DNA of 46,585 nucleotides from Lacinutrix sp. MedPE-SW (GTDB lineage Bacteria > Bacteroidota > Bacteroidia > Flavobacteriales > Flavobacteriaceae): assembly GCF_001874145.1 (NCBI RefSeq), contig NZ_MPCX01000018.1, positions 1 to 46,585 on the forward strand, in the 5' to 3' direction. Position 1 is the stretch's first letter, and each line of letters starts with the position of its first letter. Shown here in pieces: positions 17,306 to 26,012 of the stretch. A program made the position numbers and the translations under genes. The notes beneath the pieces were generated by a model. That model was not told the DNA's origin and searched no databases. It saw nothing but the letters and a program-made list of their open reading frames with translations.

Positions 17306-18085
17306 ATGACTCATACATTTTATAAATATCAAGGCACAGGAAATGACTTTGTTTTTATTGATAACAGACAAGAACAATTCAACAAAAATAATACCAAATT
17401 AATTGCGCACTTGTGTGACAGACGCTTTGGTATTGGTGCAGATGGCCTTATTTTATTAGAGAACGATACGACTACAGATTTTAAAATGGTGTATTTTAAT
17501 GCAGATGGTAACGAGAGTACTATGTGTGGAAATGGAGGTAGATGTATTGTCGCTTTCGCGGAAAAGCTAAACATTATAAACGGTAAAACCACTTTTAATG
17601 CAATTGATGGTTTACACGAAGCAACAATAAACGATGGTTTTGTAAAACTAAAAATGCAAGATGTAGATACAATTAAGGTAAACAAAGATCATACTTTTTT
17701 AAATACAGGTTCTCCACACCATGTAGCATTAGTAAATAATATTAAACAATTTGATGTTAAAACTGAAGGCGCAGCAATTCGATATGGTGATTTATATGAT
17801 GCAGCAGGAACAAATGTAAATTTTGTTGAGCCATTAGATAACAACACTTTCGCAGTAAGAACATATGAGCGAGGAGTAGAAGATGAAACATTATCTTGCG
17901 GTACAGGAGTAACAGCAGTAGCGTTAGCAATGCATACATTAAAAAAAGCAAACACTCAAGAAGTTAGCTTGAATGTTGAAGGCGGAACACTAAAAGTCTC
18001 TTTCGAAAAAACAACTAACGGATATAAAAATATTTGGCTTCAAGGTCCTGCAACTTTAGTTTTTAAAGGTGAAATAGAATGGTAA
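17306..18085 (+). CDS. dapF: Diaminopimelate epimerase
   Basis: DapF interconverts LL- and meso-diaminopimelate, supplying lysine and the peptidoglycan cross-link residue. The 259 residues carry both catalytic cysteines: Cys74 in NESTMCGNGGRC and Cys198 in ETLSCGTGVTA. The N-terminal FYKYQGTGNDFVFIDN is a family signature. The last 7 bases overlap the downstream GNAT gene, and mltG and DUF2279 follow with one-base overlaps, so four genes form a tightly coupled operon. dapA is also in this window, at 38071. Confidence 0.97.
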   Translation: MTHTFYKYQGTGNDFVFIDNRQEQFNKNNTKLIAHLCDRRFGIGADGLILLENDTTTDFKMVYFNADGNESTMCGNGGRCIVAFAEKLNIINGKTTFNAIDGLHEATINDGFVKLKMQDVDTIKVNKDHTFLNTGSPHHVALVNNIKQFDVKTEGAAIRYGDLYDAAGTNVNFVEPLDNNTFAVRTYERGVEDETLSCGTGVTAVALAMHTLKKANTQEVSLNVEGGTLKVSFEKTTNGYKNIWLQGPATLVFKGEIEW

Positions 18086-18600
18086 CGCTAAAAGGAGAAC
18101 ATATTTATTTACGTGCTCTGGAACCAGAAGATTTAGAGTTTATTTATACAATAGAAAACGACGAATCTATTTGGGAGTTAAGTAATACTATAACACCATA
18201 TTCAAGATATTTAATAAAACAATATTTAGAACATGCACATGCAGATATATACGAAGTAAAACAATTACGATTAGTTATCTCAAACTATGAAAATGAAACT
18301 TTAGGCATGATTGATGTTTTTGATTTTGATGTAAAAAATAAACGCGCAGGTATTGGTATATTAGTAAAAGAAACTAAAAACCGAAATAAAGGTTATGGTA
18401 GTGAAGCATTAAAACTTTTAGTAAACTATTGTTTTAAACATTTAAATTTACATCAGTTATATTGTAATGTTTCTGAAGAAAACACTGCAAGTATTAATTT
18501 ATTTGAAAACCAAGGATTCAAACAAATAGGATTAAAAAAAGATTGGAATCTTATAAACGGAAATTATAAAAACGAATATTTATATCAACTAATTAAATAA
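18079..18600 (+). CDS. GNAT-family N-acetyltransferase
   Basis: This 173-residue GNAT protein of the RimJ/RimL or SpeG-like branch (Acetyltransf_3) begins LKGEHIYLRALEPEDLEFIY. Its acetyl-CoA loop region is GILVKETKNRNKGYGSEALKLL (about 93-114), and ENTASINLFENQGFKQIG follows. The acceptor is unknown: N-terminal peptide, polyamine or another amine are all possible. It overlaps dapF by 7 bp and the mltG start by 1 bp (TAATG), so it is coupled to cell-wall genes. Confidence 0.88.
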   Translation: MVTLKGEHIYLRALEPEDLEFIYTIENDESIWELSNTITPYSRYLIKQYLEHAHADIYEVKQLRLVISNYENETLGMIDVFDFDVKNKRAGIGILVKETKNRNKGYGSEALKLLVNYCFKHLNLHQLYCNVSEENTASINLFENQGFKQIGLKKDWNLINGNYKNEYLYQLIK

Positions 18601-19643
18601 TGTACATTAAAAAAATACTTGTAGCCATTGCTATTATTGGTTTAGCTATCGCAGCTTATTTTGCTTATTTTATTTATGGAGCAATGCTAAAACCTAATAC
18701 AGCTTTTAATAATGAAGAAGCTTATATTTTTATTCCTACACATGCAAAGTATCAGGAAGTGCGAGAACAATTAGAACCTTTGTTAATAGATATTGATGGT
18801 TTTGATGCATTAGCAGAACAAAAAAAATACACAACCAATATTAAAGCTGGACGCTTTGTTATAAAAAAAGGAATGAGTAATAATGATATTATTAATTCTA
18901 TTAGAAGTAAAAATATACCATTAAGAGTTGCTTTTAACAATCAAGAACGATTAGAAGATTTGGCAGGCAGAATTGCATTTCAAATAGAACCAGATAGCCT
19001 TACACTACTAATGGCAATGACAGATCCTGAGTTTTTAAGTAAAAATAATTTTACAAAAGAAACAGCTTTAGCAATGTATATTCCAAATAGTTATGAGTTT
19101 TTCTGGAATACATCTGCAGAAGGCTTTAGAGATAAAATGCTTAAAGAGTATAATCGTTTTTGGACTGCAGAAAGAGAGGCAAAAGCAAAAAAACTTAACT
19201 TATCTAAAAATGAAGTTATAGCATTAGCAGCAATAGTTCACAAAGAAACAGCAAAAGTAGACGAGAGACCTCGTGTTGCAGGTGTGTACTTAAATAGATT
19301 AAGAAAAGGCATTCCTTTACAAGCAGATCCAACGGTAATTTATGCAGTAAAAAAACAAGATGGAAATTTTAATCGTGTAATAAAACGTGTATTATATAAA
19401 GACTTAGAAACAAACTCACCTTACAATACTTATAAAAATGCAGGTGTTCCACCAGGACCAATTTTTATGCCAGATGTTTCTGCAATAGATGCTGTTTTAA
19501 ACCCAGAAAAGCATGATTATATTTATTTTGTTGCCAATGTAAAAAACTTTGGTTACCACAAATTTGCTAAAACTTTATCGCAGCATAACCAGAATAAACA
19601 AGAATATGTACGTTGGATAAATAAGCAAGGCGTTAATAGATAA
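18600..19643 (+). CDS. mltG: Endolytic murein transglycosylase
   Basis: MltG cleaves nascent glycan strands at the inner membrane and sets their length. The 347 residues comprise an N-terminal membrane helix (about 6-27), a LysM-like region (about 40-110) and the YceG catalytic domain. The catalytic glutamate is Glu216 in AAIVHKETAKVDERP, aligning with E. coli Glu218 in VEKET. Also conserved are RVAGVYLNRL and PLQADPTVIYA. Its ATG overlaps the GNAT stop and its stop overlaps the DUF2279 start. The coupling with dapF joins precursor supply and strand termination. Confidence 0.96.
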   Translation: MYIKKILVAIAIIGLAIAAYFAYFIYGAMLKPNTAFNNEEAYIFIPTHAKYQEVREQLEPLLIDIDGFDALAEQKKYTTNIKAGRFVIKKGMSNNDIINSIRSKNIPLRVAFNNQERLEDLAGRIAFQIEPDSLTLLMAMTDPEFLSKNNFTKETALAMYIPNSYEFFWNTSAEGFRDKMLKEYNRFWTAEREAKAKKLNLSKNEVIALAAIVHKETAKVDERPRVAGVYLNRLRKGIPLQADPTVIYAVKKQDGNFNRVIKRVLYKDLETNSPYNTYKNAGVPPGPIFMPDVSAIDAVLNPEKHDYIYFVANVKNFGYHKFAKTLSQHNQNKQEYVRWINKQGVNR

Positions 19644-20551
19644 TGTTTATAAAACTTACAACTTACGTTTTAGTATTTTTATTTTCTGTCTGTGCGTTTG
19701 CACAAGAATCTAGTTTTTTTAAGCCTAGCGATACGTTAAATATAAAAAGAAGAAATACTGTTGTAATTTCTGAAGCAGCAATTGGTGGTGTTACATTATT
19801 AGCTTTGAACCAATTGTGGTATGCAGATTATGAACGTTCTAATTTTCATACTATAAATGATAATAGTGAATGGTTACAAATGGATAAGTTTGGCCATACA
19901 TTTTCTGCTTATCATTTGGGACGCTTGGGAGCGCAAACCTTAAAATGGAGTGGTGTAAGTAAAAAAAATCAATTACTATATGGTGGTACGTTAGGCTTTA
20001 CTTTTTTAACTGCAGTTGAGGTAATGGATGGTTTTTCCCAAGAATGGGGATTTAGTTGGGGAGATTTTACGGCAAATGCAGCAGGAACAGGACTTTTTAT
20101 TGGTCAAGAGTTACTTTGGGATGAGCAACGTATAGTAATGAAATACTCATTTCATAGAACACAATTTGCTGCGCAACGCCCAGATAAACTTGGTAATGGC
20201 TTAACCGAAGAATTTTTAAAAGATTATAATGGTCAAACTTATTGGTTGTCTGCTAATGTACATTCCTTCTTTAAAAGTAGTAAAATACCAAAATGGTTAA
20301 ATGTTGCTTTTGGTTACGGTGTTGACGGTTTATTATCTGGAAACGATAATCTGTTTGTTGATAATGTATTTATTCAGCAAGACAGACAGCGTCAATTTTA
20401 CTTAAGTTTAGATGTCGATTTAACAAAAATAAAAACTAACTCAGCTTTACTAAAAACGGTTTTTAGCGTTTTTAATACTATAAAAGTACCGTTTCCAACC
20501 TTGGAGATTAACGGAGAAAATGGCATAAAGCTACACGCTATCTACTTTTAA
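19643..20551 (+). CDS. DUF2279 family putative outer-membrane protein
   Basis: This 302-residue protein has a signal peptide (about 1-21, ending SVCAFAQ) and the DUF2279 signature MDKFGHTFSAYHLGRLG (about 80-96), related to YfiM. The central part has short hydrophobic segments, and the C-terminal region alternates like beta-strands. It is probably an envelope protein of unknown function. Its start overlaps the mltG stop, so it is the fourth gene of the dapF operon. A role close to peptidoglycan is suggested only by context. Confidence 0.83.
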   Translation: MFIKLTTYVLVFLFSVCAFAQESSFFKPSDTLNIKRRNTVVISEAAIGGVTLLALNQLWYADYERSNFHTINDNSEWLQMDKFGHTFSAYHLGRLGAQTLKWSGVSKKNQLLYGGTLGFTFLTAVEVMDGFSQEWGFSWGDFTANAAGTGLFIGQELLWDEQRIVMKYSFHRTQFAAQRPDKLGNGLTEEFLKDYNGQTYWLSANVHSFFKSSKIPKWLNVAFGYGVDGLLSGNDNLFVDNVFIQQDRQRQFYLSLDVDLTKIKTNSALLKTVFSVFNTIKVPFPTLEINGENGIKLHAIYF

Positions 20552-20593
20552 TAGCATTTAATCTATTGGTTTTCAGGTTCTAAAAAAATGTTG

Positions 20594-20601
20594 TATATTT
20601 G
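20594..20601 (+). promoter_or_regulatory. -7 promoter box of the transglycosylase-like gene
   Basis: TATATTTG is an exact TAnnTTTG match, 60 bp before the chosen ATG at 20661. It shows the gene is transcribed apart from the dapF operon. Confidence 0.6.
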
Positions 20602-20660
20602 CACGGCGAAATTTTAGGCACGCTTTTTGAATAAGAGTGAACTTAAAAAAATCAAAGGTT

Positions 20661-21347
20661 ATGAATAAAAAAAATATTGCAAAGTTAGTTCCCTTAGTAC
20701 TTACAATATGTATTTTAATAGTAGTATCGCTTTACACTAATAAAGCTGTTAAATCTAAAAAAGATTTAGCATCTTTAAAAGAAACAGCTGCTGTTGCAGT
20801 TGTTGAACCTGAATTAGATATTCCTTTAGGCCAGGATTATAATTTAAAATTAGACAAAAGATTTTTAAATTACAATCCTAGATTAGGAAAAACATTTACA
20901 GGTTTTAAAGAGCAGTTAGGTTTTAAAGAATCTCAAAATAATTATTTTAGAGTAAATACTTTAGGGTATTTAGGAAAATACCAATTTGGTAGAAGTACTT
21001 TACAAATGATTGGGATTAATGATACTAAACATTTTTTAAGCAATCCAGAATTACAAGAAAAAGCTTTTATAGCAAATACAGAACGTAATAAATGGGTATT
21101 AAGAAGAGATATTAAACGCTATTCTGGACGTTATATTGGCGGCGTTAAAATTACAGAATCTGGTATTTTAGCAGCAGCACATTTAGCAGGACCAGGAAGT
21201 GTAAAAAAATACTTAAGAAGTCAAGGTGCAGATTGTTTTGAAGATGCCTATGGTACAACTATTAAATCGTACTTAAAACGTTTTTCTGGTTTTGATACTT
21301 CAGAAATTAAACCTAATAAAAAAGCTAGAGTTTCTTTAAAAGCTTAG
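20661..21347 (+). CDS. Lysozyme-fold/transglycosylase-like envelope protein
   Basis: The chosen ATG gives 228 residues; a GTG 24 bp upstream (20637) in the same frame is an alternative. An N-terminal membrane helix (about 7-27) is followed by a linker and a lysozyme-like domain. The candidate catalytic glutamate is in GFKESQNNYFRVNTLGYLGK, followed by YQFGRSTLQMIG, and ESGILAAAHLAGPGSVKKYL lies toward the C-terminus, as in muramidase-like proteins. It probably cuts or binds peptidoglycan in the periplasm. It follows the mltG/DUF2279 genes but has its own promoter. It ends 5 bp before the convergent RsmI-like gene, with no terminator between. Confidence 0.72.
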   Translation: MNKKNIAKLVPLVLTICILIVVSLYTNKAVKSKKDLASLKETAAVAVVEPELDIPLGQDYNLKLDKRFLNYNPRLGKTFTGFKEQLGFKESQNNYFRVNTLGYLGKYQFGRSTLQMIGINDTKHFLSNPELQEKAFIANTERNKWVLRRDIKRYSGRYIGGVKITESGILAAAHLAGPGSVKKYLRSQGADCFEDAYGTTIKSYLKRFSGFDTSEIKPNKKARVSLKA

Positions 21348-21351
21348 TTTT

Positions 21352-22068
21352 TTAACTTTTATGAATTATAAATAACGTTGGTCTTTTATGTAGGTCAACG
21401 TTATTTTTTTTCCATTCATTAGCGGTCATTGTTTTTATATATTCTGTAGGTAAAGTAATGTCGCAAGCAACACAAATGCTTGTATTACCATTTACAGTAT
21501 TACATAAATCTTCCAGAAACTTATTGTTTCTATAAGGTGTTTCAATAAACAACTGCGATTGATTATGCTCGAACGATAAGCGTTCAAGTCTTTTAATTTC
21601 CTTTTTACGGTCTTGTTTGTCAATTGGTAAGTAGCCATTAAAAGCAAAACTTTGCCCATTCATACCGCTACTCATCATTGCCATTAGTATTGACGATGGT
21701 CCAACTAATGGAACTACCTTAATATTATTTTGGTGTGCAAGTTTTACAATTTCTGCTCCAGGATCTGCAACTCCAGGACATCCGGCTTCAGAAAGTAAAC
21801 CAACATCGATACCCTTTTTACAAGGTTCTAAATAACTTGGTAATTCGCTAGCATTAGTAAATTTGTTTAAAGGAAAAAGCGTAAGGTTTGCTTGTTTTTT
21901 GCTTGGCGATATTTTTTTTATATCTCTTCTAGCTGTTTTTTCATTTTCAACAACATAAAAATCTACATGTTCTATTATTTTTTTTACTGTTAAAGGTAAA
22001 ACGTTTAAAGGTTCTGTGTCTCCTAATGTTGTAGGAATGAGATAAAGCTTGCCGTAAGATGCGTTCAT
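21352..22068 (-). CDS. RsmI-like tetrapyrrole-methylase-fold rRNA methyltransferase
   Basis: This 238-residue SAM-dependent methyltransferase belongs to the family of RsmI, which 2'-O-methylates C1402 of 16S rRNA. Seen are LYLIPTTLGD (8-17), the signature GLLSEAGCPGVADPGAEIV, PLVGPSSILMAMMSSGMNG and FIETPYRN. It is shorter than E. coli RsmI (286) because the C-terminal domain is missing, and the N-terminal motif is PTTLGD rather than PTPIGN. Bacteroidota often carry such a short paralogue beside full RsmI, so the exact target is uncertain. It starts directly at the stop codon of the upstream dehydrogenase gene. Confidence 0.82.
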   Translation of the reverse strand: MNASYGKLYLIPTTLGDTEPLNVLPLTVKKIIEHVDFYVVENEKTARRDIKKISPSKKQANLTLFPLNKFTNASELPSYLEPCKKGIDVGLLSEAGCPGVADPGAEIVKLAHQNNIKVVPLVGPSSILMAMMSSGMNGQSFAFNGYLPIDKQDRKKEIKRLERLSFEHNQSQLFIETPYRNNKFLEDLCNTVNGNTSICVACDITLPTEYIKTMTANEWKKNNVDLHKRPTLFIIHKS

Positions 22069-23472
22069 TTAATTTATTACTAATTTTTTAACCAGTTTTC
22101 TTTGGTTAAAGGTATTAATTTCTATGAAATAAATACCACTTGCATAAGTTTCAGTTAAAATATTAATTCGTTTACTTTTAAAAGTATTAAAATGTATTAT
22201 TTGTTGACCTTGAATATTGGTTATATTTACAGATTCAATTTTAGAAAAATCCATACCAAAATCTATTGTTATTTTTCCATTTGAAGGATTAGGATAAATA
22301 ATAATATTATTTTTTATATTTTCAGTAACGCCTAAATTTGGATCTTCAATTTTATATATTGTATTTCCTCCTGCAATATATAGCTCTCCACTTATATCTT
22401 CTCCAAATGTAGTCCAGGCTTGAGTGATGTTAGGAAGTTGAAAATTGATATCCCAATTTACTCCATCTGTACTACTTAGTATTCCTATCTCTGAAGAACA
22501 TAAATCTGCAAAAAAGTATTTTCCTATAAAATTAGTAAACATACTGCCTCTATATACATAACCACCAGTTATAGAACATCTATTACCATTTCCTGCATTT
22601 TCGTGTAAATATTCTGCAATAGGTTGTATAGTGTTTGTTATTGTAGGACAAGAGCTTTCTACATTAAAATCGTGTGTGGCTTCATAACATCTCCAACCAT
22701 AATTATCGCCAGGATTGCCAGGTCCAATTACTTGGTTTATTTCTTCGTATAAGTTTTGTCCAACATCAGCAGTCCATAGGTCTCCATTTGTTTTATCAAA
22801 AGAAAACTTCCATGTATTTCTTAAGCCAATTGCATAAACTTCTGGTGCTCCGCCCGATGAAGCGTAAGGATTAGTTGGAGGTATTGTGTATGTGTTACCA
22901 TTAACATTAATTCTTAAAAGTTTACCCAACAAGTTGTTAGTGTCTTGCGCTCTATTTCCAGGATCACCTCCAGAACCGCCATCACCTGTAGAAATGTATA
23001 AAAAACCATCTTGACCAAAAGCTATTTTGCCACCATTATGATTAGAAAATGGTTGCGCAATGGTTAATAATATATTTTCATTGGTGTTTGCAATATCAGG
23101 ATTAGCACTTACAGTGTAATTTGCAATAACAGTATCACCATTATTATTAATATAGTTTATGTAAAAATTACCAGATGTATTATAGTCGGGAGCGAATGCT
23201 AAGCCTAATAAACCACGCTCACCACCAGAATTTACAATGCTATTAATATCTAAAAAAGGAGTAGTATTTATAGAGCCATCACTATTTAAAATTTTAATAA
23301 TGCCTACTTGTTCAACTACAAATAATCTGGAATCATTTGCTACTCCTGAATTTACAATTTCAACAGGACTAGTAAAGCCGGAGCTAAATGTTGTAAGTTG
23401 AACACTTGTAGATTGTGCGTTAGAGAAAAAGGATAGAAAAAAACAAAAAAGAATAGAGTAGAAGTTTTTCAT
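22069..23472 (-). CDS. Secreted PQQ-type sugar dehydrogenase-like beta-propeller with type IX sorting tail
   Basis: The 467 residues comprise a signal peptide (about 1-19), a six-bladed propeller of the glucose/sorbosone dehydrogenase family (about 25-370; RLFVVEQVGIIKI, GERGLLGLAFAPDY, NHNGGKIAFGQDGFLYISTG, GDNYGWRCYEA) and a C-terminal domain starting IIIYPNPSNGKITI, the hallmark of type A type IX sorting signals. It should be exported and attached to the surface or released. PQQ use and substrate are not proven; Bacteroidota homologues often lack a known cofactor supply. Oddly, it sits between a phosphatase/dnaA pair and an rRNA methyltransferase. Confidence 0.88.
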   Translation of the reverse strand: MKNFYSILFCFFLSFFSNAQSTSVQLTTFSSGFTSPVEIVNSGVANDSRLFVVEQVGIIKILNSDGSINTTPFLDINSIVNSGGERGLLGLAFAPDYNTSGNFYINYINNNGDTVIANYTVSANPDIANTNENILLTIAQPFSNHNGGKIAFGQDGFLYISTGDGGSGGDPGNRAQDTNNLLGKLLRINVNGNTYTIPPTNPYASSGGAPEVYAIGLRNTWKFSFDKTNGDLWTADVGQNLYEEINQVIGPGNPGDNYGWRCYEATHDFNVESSCPTITNTIQPIAEYLHENAGNGNRCSITGGYVYRGSMFTNFIGKYFFADLCSSEIGILSSTDGVNWDINFQLPNITQAWTTFGEDISGELYIAGGNTIYKIEDPNLGVTENIKNNIIIYPNPSNGKITIDFGMDFSKIESVNITNIQGQQIIHFNTFKSKRINILTETYASGIYFIEINTFNQRKLVKKLVIN

Positions 23473-23524
23473 GGCAACTTTTTTTAATAGTTAATGAAAA
23501 TGTTTGTACTCTAATATACGGAAT

Positions 23525-23983
23525 TTAAATAGCGTTTAGTTGTTTAGCTATAGCATTGCAAGCTTCATCAAGCATGTTGTAAACATCATCAAAACCAGAT
23601 GCACCACCATAGTAGGGATCTGGAACTTCTAAATTTTTATTGGGATGGCTTTCGTTTAATATTAATTTTACTTTAGAAATATCTTGAGCATTGCGTGCCA
23701 TTTTTATAACATTTTTAAAGTTGGATTGATCCATAACATAGATATAATTAAACTTTTCAAAATCTTCTGTTACAAATTGCCTACCGCGTTGGTTTGTAAT
23801 ATCTAAACCATTTTTTTTAGCAACAGCAATAGAGCGACTATCTGGCAAACTATTAATGTGATAATTACTAGTACCAGCAGAGTCTACTTGAAATGATTTA
23901 GAATTTAATTTTGATTCTAAAATACCATGAGCTAGAGGAGAGCGACAGATGTTTCCGAGGCAAACCATTAAAATTCTAACCAT
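23525..23983 (-). CDS. Low-molecular-weight protein-tyrosine phosphatase
   Basis: This 152-residue cytoplasmic phosphatase has the P-loop CLGNICRS (Cys8 to Arg14) and the general-acid loop VPDPYYGG near the C-terminus. Relatives dephosphorylate tyrosine kinases that control polysaccharide export, but no such kinase is in the window. It has no redox cysteine pair, unlike the ArsC-type homologue at 10838. It lies 12 bp downstream of dnaA in the same direction, an order seen in other Flavobacteriaceae. Confidence 0.93.
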   Translation of the reverse strand: MVRILMVCLGNICRSPLAHGILESKLNSKSFQVDSAGTSNYHINSLPDSRSIAVAKKNGLDITNQRGRQFVTEDFEKFNYIYVMDQSNFKNVIKMARNAQDISKVKLILNESHPNKNLEVPDPYYGGASGFDDVYNMLDEACNAIAKQLNAI

Positions 23984-23995
23984 AATATTGGGTAA

Positions 23996-25423
23996 TTAAA
24001 CTGAAAGTTTTTTAGTTAAATCTTCAACATATTTTCTAAACTGCTTATCTGTAGATGATAAGTTGTCAACAGTTTTACAAGCATGCAATACAGTGGCGTG
24101 ATCTCGTTTTCCTATTTGAGAGCCAATGCTAGCTAATGAAGCTTTTGTAAACTTTTTAGCAAAAAACATGGCTAACTGTCTAGCTTGTACAATGTGACGC
24201 TTTCTTGTTTTAGATTGTAAAGTATCTACATCCATTTGGAAATAATCTGATACTACTTTTTGAATATAATCTATAGAAACCTCACGTTTAGTATTTTTTA
24301 CAAACTTCTCTACAACTTGTTTAGCAAGTTCTATGTTTATTTCTTTTTTATTAAAAGATGACTGTGCAATTAATGATATTATAGCACCTTCTAATTCTCT
24401 AATATTAGATTTTATATTTTTAGCGACGTATTCTATAATATCTTCTGGCATTTCAACGCCATCACGATATAATTTGTTTTTTAGTATAGAAACACGAGTT
24501 TCAAAATCTGGAGTTTGTAACTCTGCACTTAATCCCCATTTAAAACGTGATAATAAACGTTGCTCAATATCTTGCATATCTACAGGCGCTTTGTCACTTG
24601 TTAAAATCACTTGTTTACCGTTTTGGTGTAAGTGGTTGAAAATGTGAAAAAAGACATCTTGAGTACCAGATTTACCAGATAAAAACTGAACATCATCTAT
24701 TACTAGAACATCAATTAATTGGTAGAAATGTATAAAATCGTTTCTGTTATTTTTCTTAACAGAGTCTATATATTGTTGTGTAAATTTTTCGGCAGAGATA
24801 TATAATACCGTTTTTTCTGGGTATTTATCTTTAATATCTACACCAATAGCATGTGCTAAGTGGGTTTTTCCTAAACCAACACCTCCAAAAATTAATAAAG
24901 GGTTAAAAGAAGTACCTCCTGGTTTTGCAGAAACAGCTAAACCTGCACTACGTGCTAAACGGTTAGAATCACCTTCTAAAAAGTTATCAAAATTATAACT
25001 AGGGTTTAATTGTGATTCTATTTTTACATTTCGAATTCCAGGTATAACAAAAGGGTTACGTAATTCTCTATCTTTATTTTTTAAAGGGACATCGACATCT
25101 TGAGCTTTTACAGCAGAGCGATTTGAACTTGGAATTTTTTCTGTAAATGGTTGTTTGTTACCATAGGTGTTTTCCATTTTAATAATGTAAACCAACTTTG
25201 CGGTTTCACCTAATTCTTTGGTAAGTGCTACTTTTAGAATTTTAACGTAATGCTCTTCAAGCCACTCGTAAAAAAATTTACTAGGCACTTGTACACTTAA
25301 AGCATTATCTGTGAGTTTGACTGCTATAATTGGTTCAAACCATGTTTTATATGCTTGAGGTTGGATATTGTCCTTTATAAAATTAAGACAGTTATTCCAT
25401 ACCGATTGCGCAGTTATACTCAT
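23996..25423 (-). CDS. dnaA: Chromosomal replication initiator protein DnaA
   Basis: DnaA is the AAA+ ATPase that binds DnaA boxes and opens oriC. The 475 residues comprise domain I (about 1-85), a linker, the AAA+ core with Walker A GGVGLGKT (180-187) and Walker B VLVIDDVQF, and the C-terminal DNA-binding domain with the signature GKRDHATVLHACKTV (about 445-459). No cluster of DnaA boxes is seen in the 190 bp upstream, which fits Bacteroidota, where dnaA often lies away from oriC. The phosphatase gene follows after 12 bp. Confidence 0.98.
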   Translation of the reverse strand: MSITAQSVWNNCLNFIKDNIQPQAYKTWFEPIIAVKLTDNALSVQVPSKFFYEWLEEHYVKILKVALTKELGETAKLVYIIKMENTYGNKQPFTEKIPSSNRSAVKAQDVDVPLKNKDRELRNPFVIPGIRNVKIESQLNPSYNFDNFLEGDSNRLARSAGLAVSAKPGGTSFNPLLIFGGVGLGKTHLAHAIGVDIKDKYPEKTVLYISAEKFTQQYIDSVKKNNRNDFIHFYQLIDVLVIDDVQFLSGKSGTQDVFFHIFNHLHQNGKQVILTSDKAPVDMQDIEQRLLSRFKWGLSAELQTPDFETRVSILKNKLYRDGVEMPEDIIEYVAKNIKSNIRELEGAIISLIAQSSFNKKEINIELAKQVVEKFVKNTKREVSIDYIQKVVSDYFQMDVDTLQSKTRKRHIVQARQLAMFFAKKFTKASLASIGSQIGKRDHATVLHACKTVDNLSSTDKQFRKYVEDLTKKLSV

Positions 25424-25613
25424 TGTTAAATTTTAGTGTTTTTTAATTAGTTCTAAGTTAGGTGAATTTTGGAATAATTCGGGCCTTTTTTATAGCTGGA
25501 CAAATATGTGAACAAAAAACTTAAAAAAAAAATGATTTCCTATTGAATATTTAGTTTTTTTTTCTCATAATGGATGTTAAAACGAAACTACAAAAAATAA
25601 TCCATAAAACGTT

Positions 25614-26012
25614 ATGAAAACCGATAAAATTGACATAAGAGTACGTTATGCAGAAACCGATCAAATGGGTGTAGTTCATCACGGAAATTATGCATTATAT
25701 CTGGAAATAGCCAGAATTGAATGGTTGAGAAAATTGGGCATTTCTTACCGTAAAATGGAAGATGATGGTATTGGTTTACCAGTTGCCTCACTAAGTGTAA
25801 AATATAAGAAACCTATTCGTTATGATGATGTAATTACAGTTAAAACAACTCTAAAAAAAGCGCCTTCTGTTAAGGTTGAATTTGAGTATGAAATACTGAA
25901 TGATTTTGGTGAAATTCTATCAACTGCATCTGTAGATTTGGTTTTTGTAAATTTAAAAACAAATAGACCTACAAAACCACCTCAATATTTTCTTGATGCA
26001 TTAAAAAATTAA
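25614..26012 (+). CDS. Acyl-CoA thioesterase, hot-dog fold (YbgC/4HBT family)
   Basis: This 132-residue enzyme hydrolyses acyl-CoA thioesters. The family motif RYAETDQMGVVHHGNYALYL (11-30) contains the catalytic Asp16, and WLRKLGISYRKME follows. The length is standard for YbgC-like proteins. It diverges from dnaA and overlaps the convergent YigZ gene by 4 bp at the stop codons. The preferred acyl chain cannot be read from sequence; in proteobacteria YbgC accompanies tol-pal, which is not here. Confidence 0.92.
   Translation: MKTDKIDIRVRYAETDQMGVVHHGNYALYLEIARIEWLRKLGISYRKMEDDGIGLPVASLSVKYKKPIRYDDVITVKTTLKKAPSVKVEFEYEILNDFGEILSTASVDLVFVNLKTNRPTKPPQYFLDALKN

Noticed and set aside
25424-25613. 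oriC next to dnaA
   Set aside because: The 190-bp region upstream of dnaA has no DnaA-box cluster, and dnaA is often distant from oriC in Bacteroidota.
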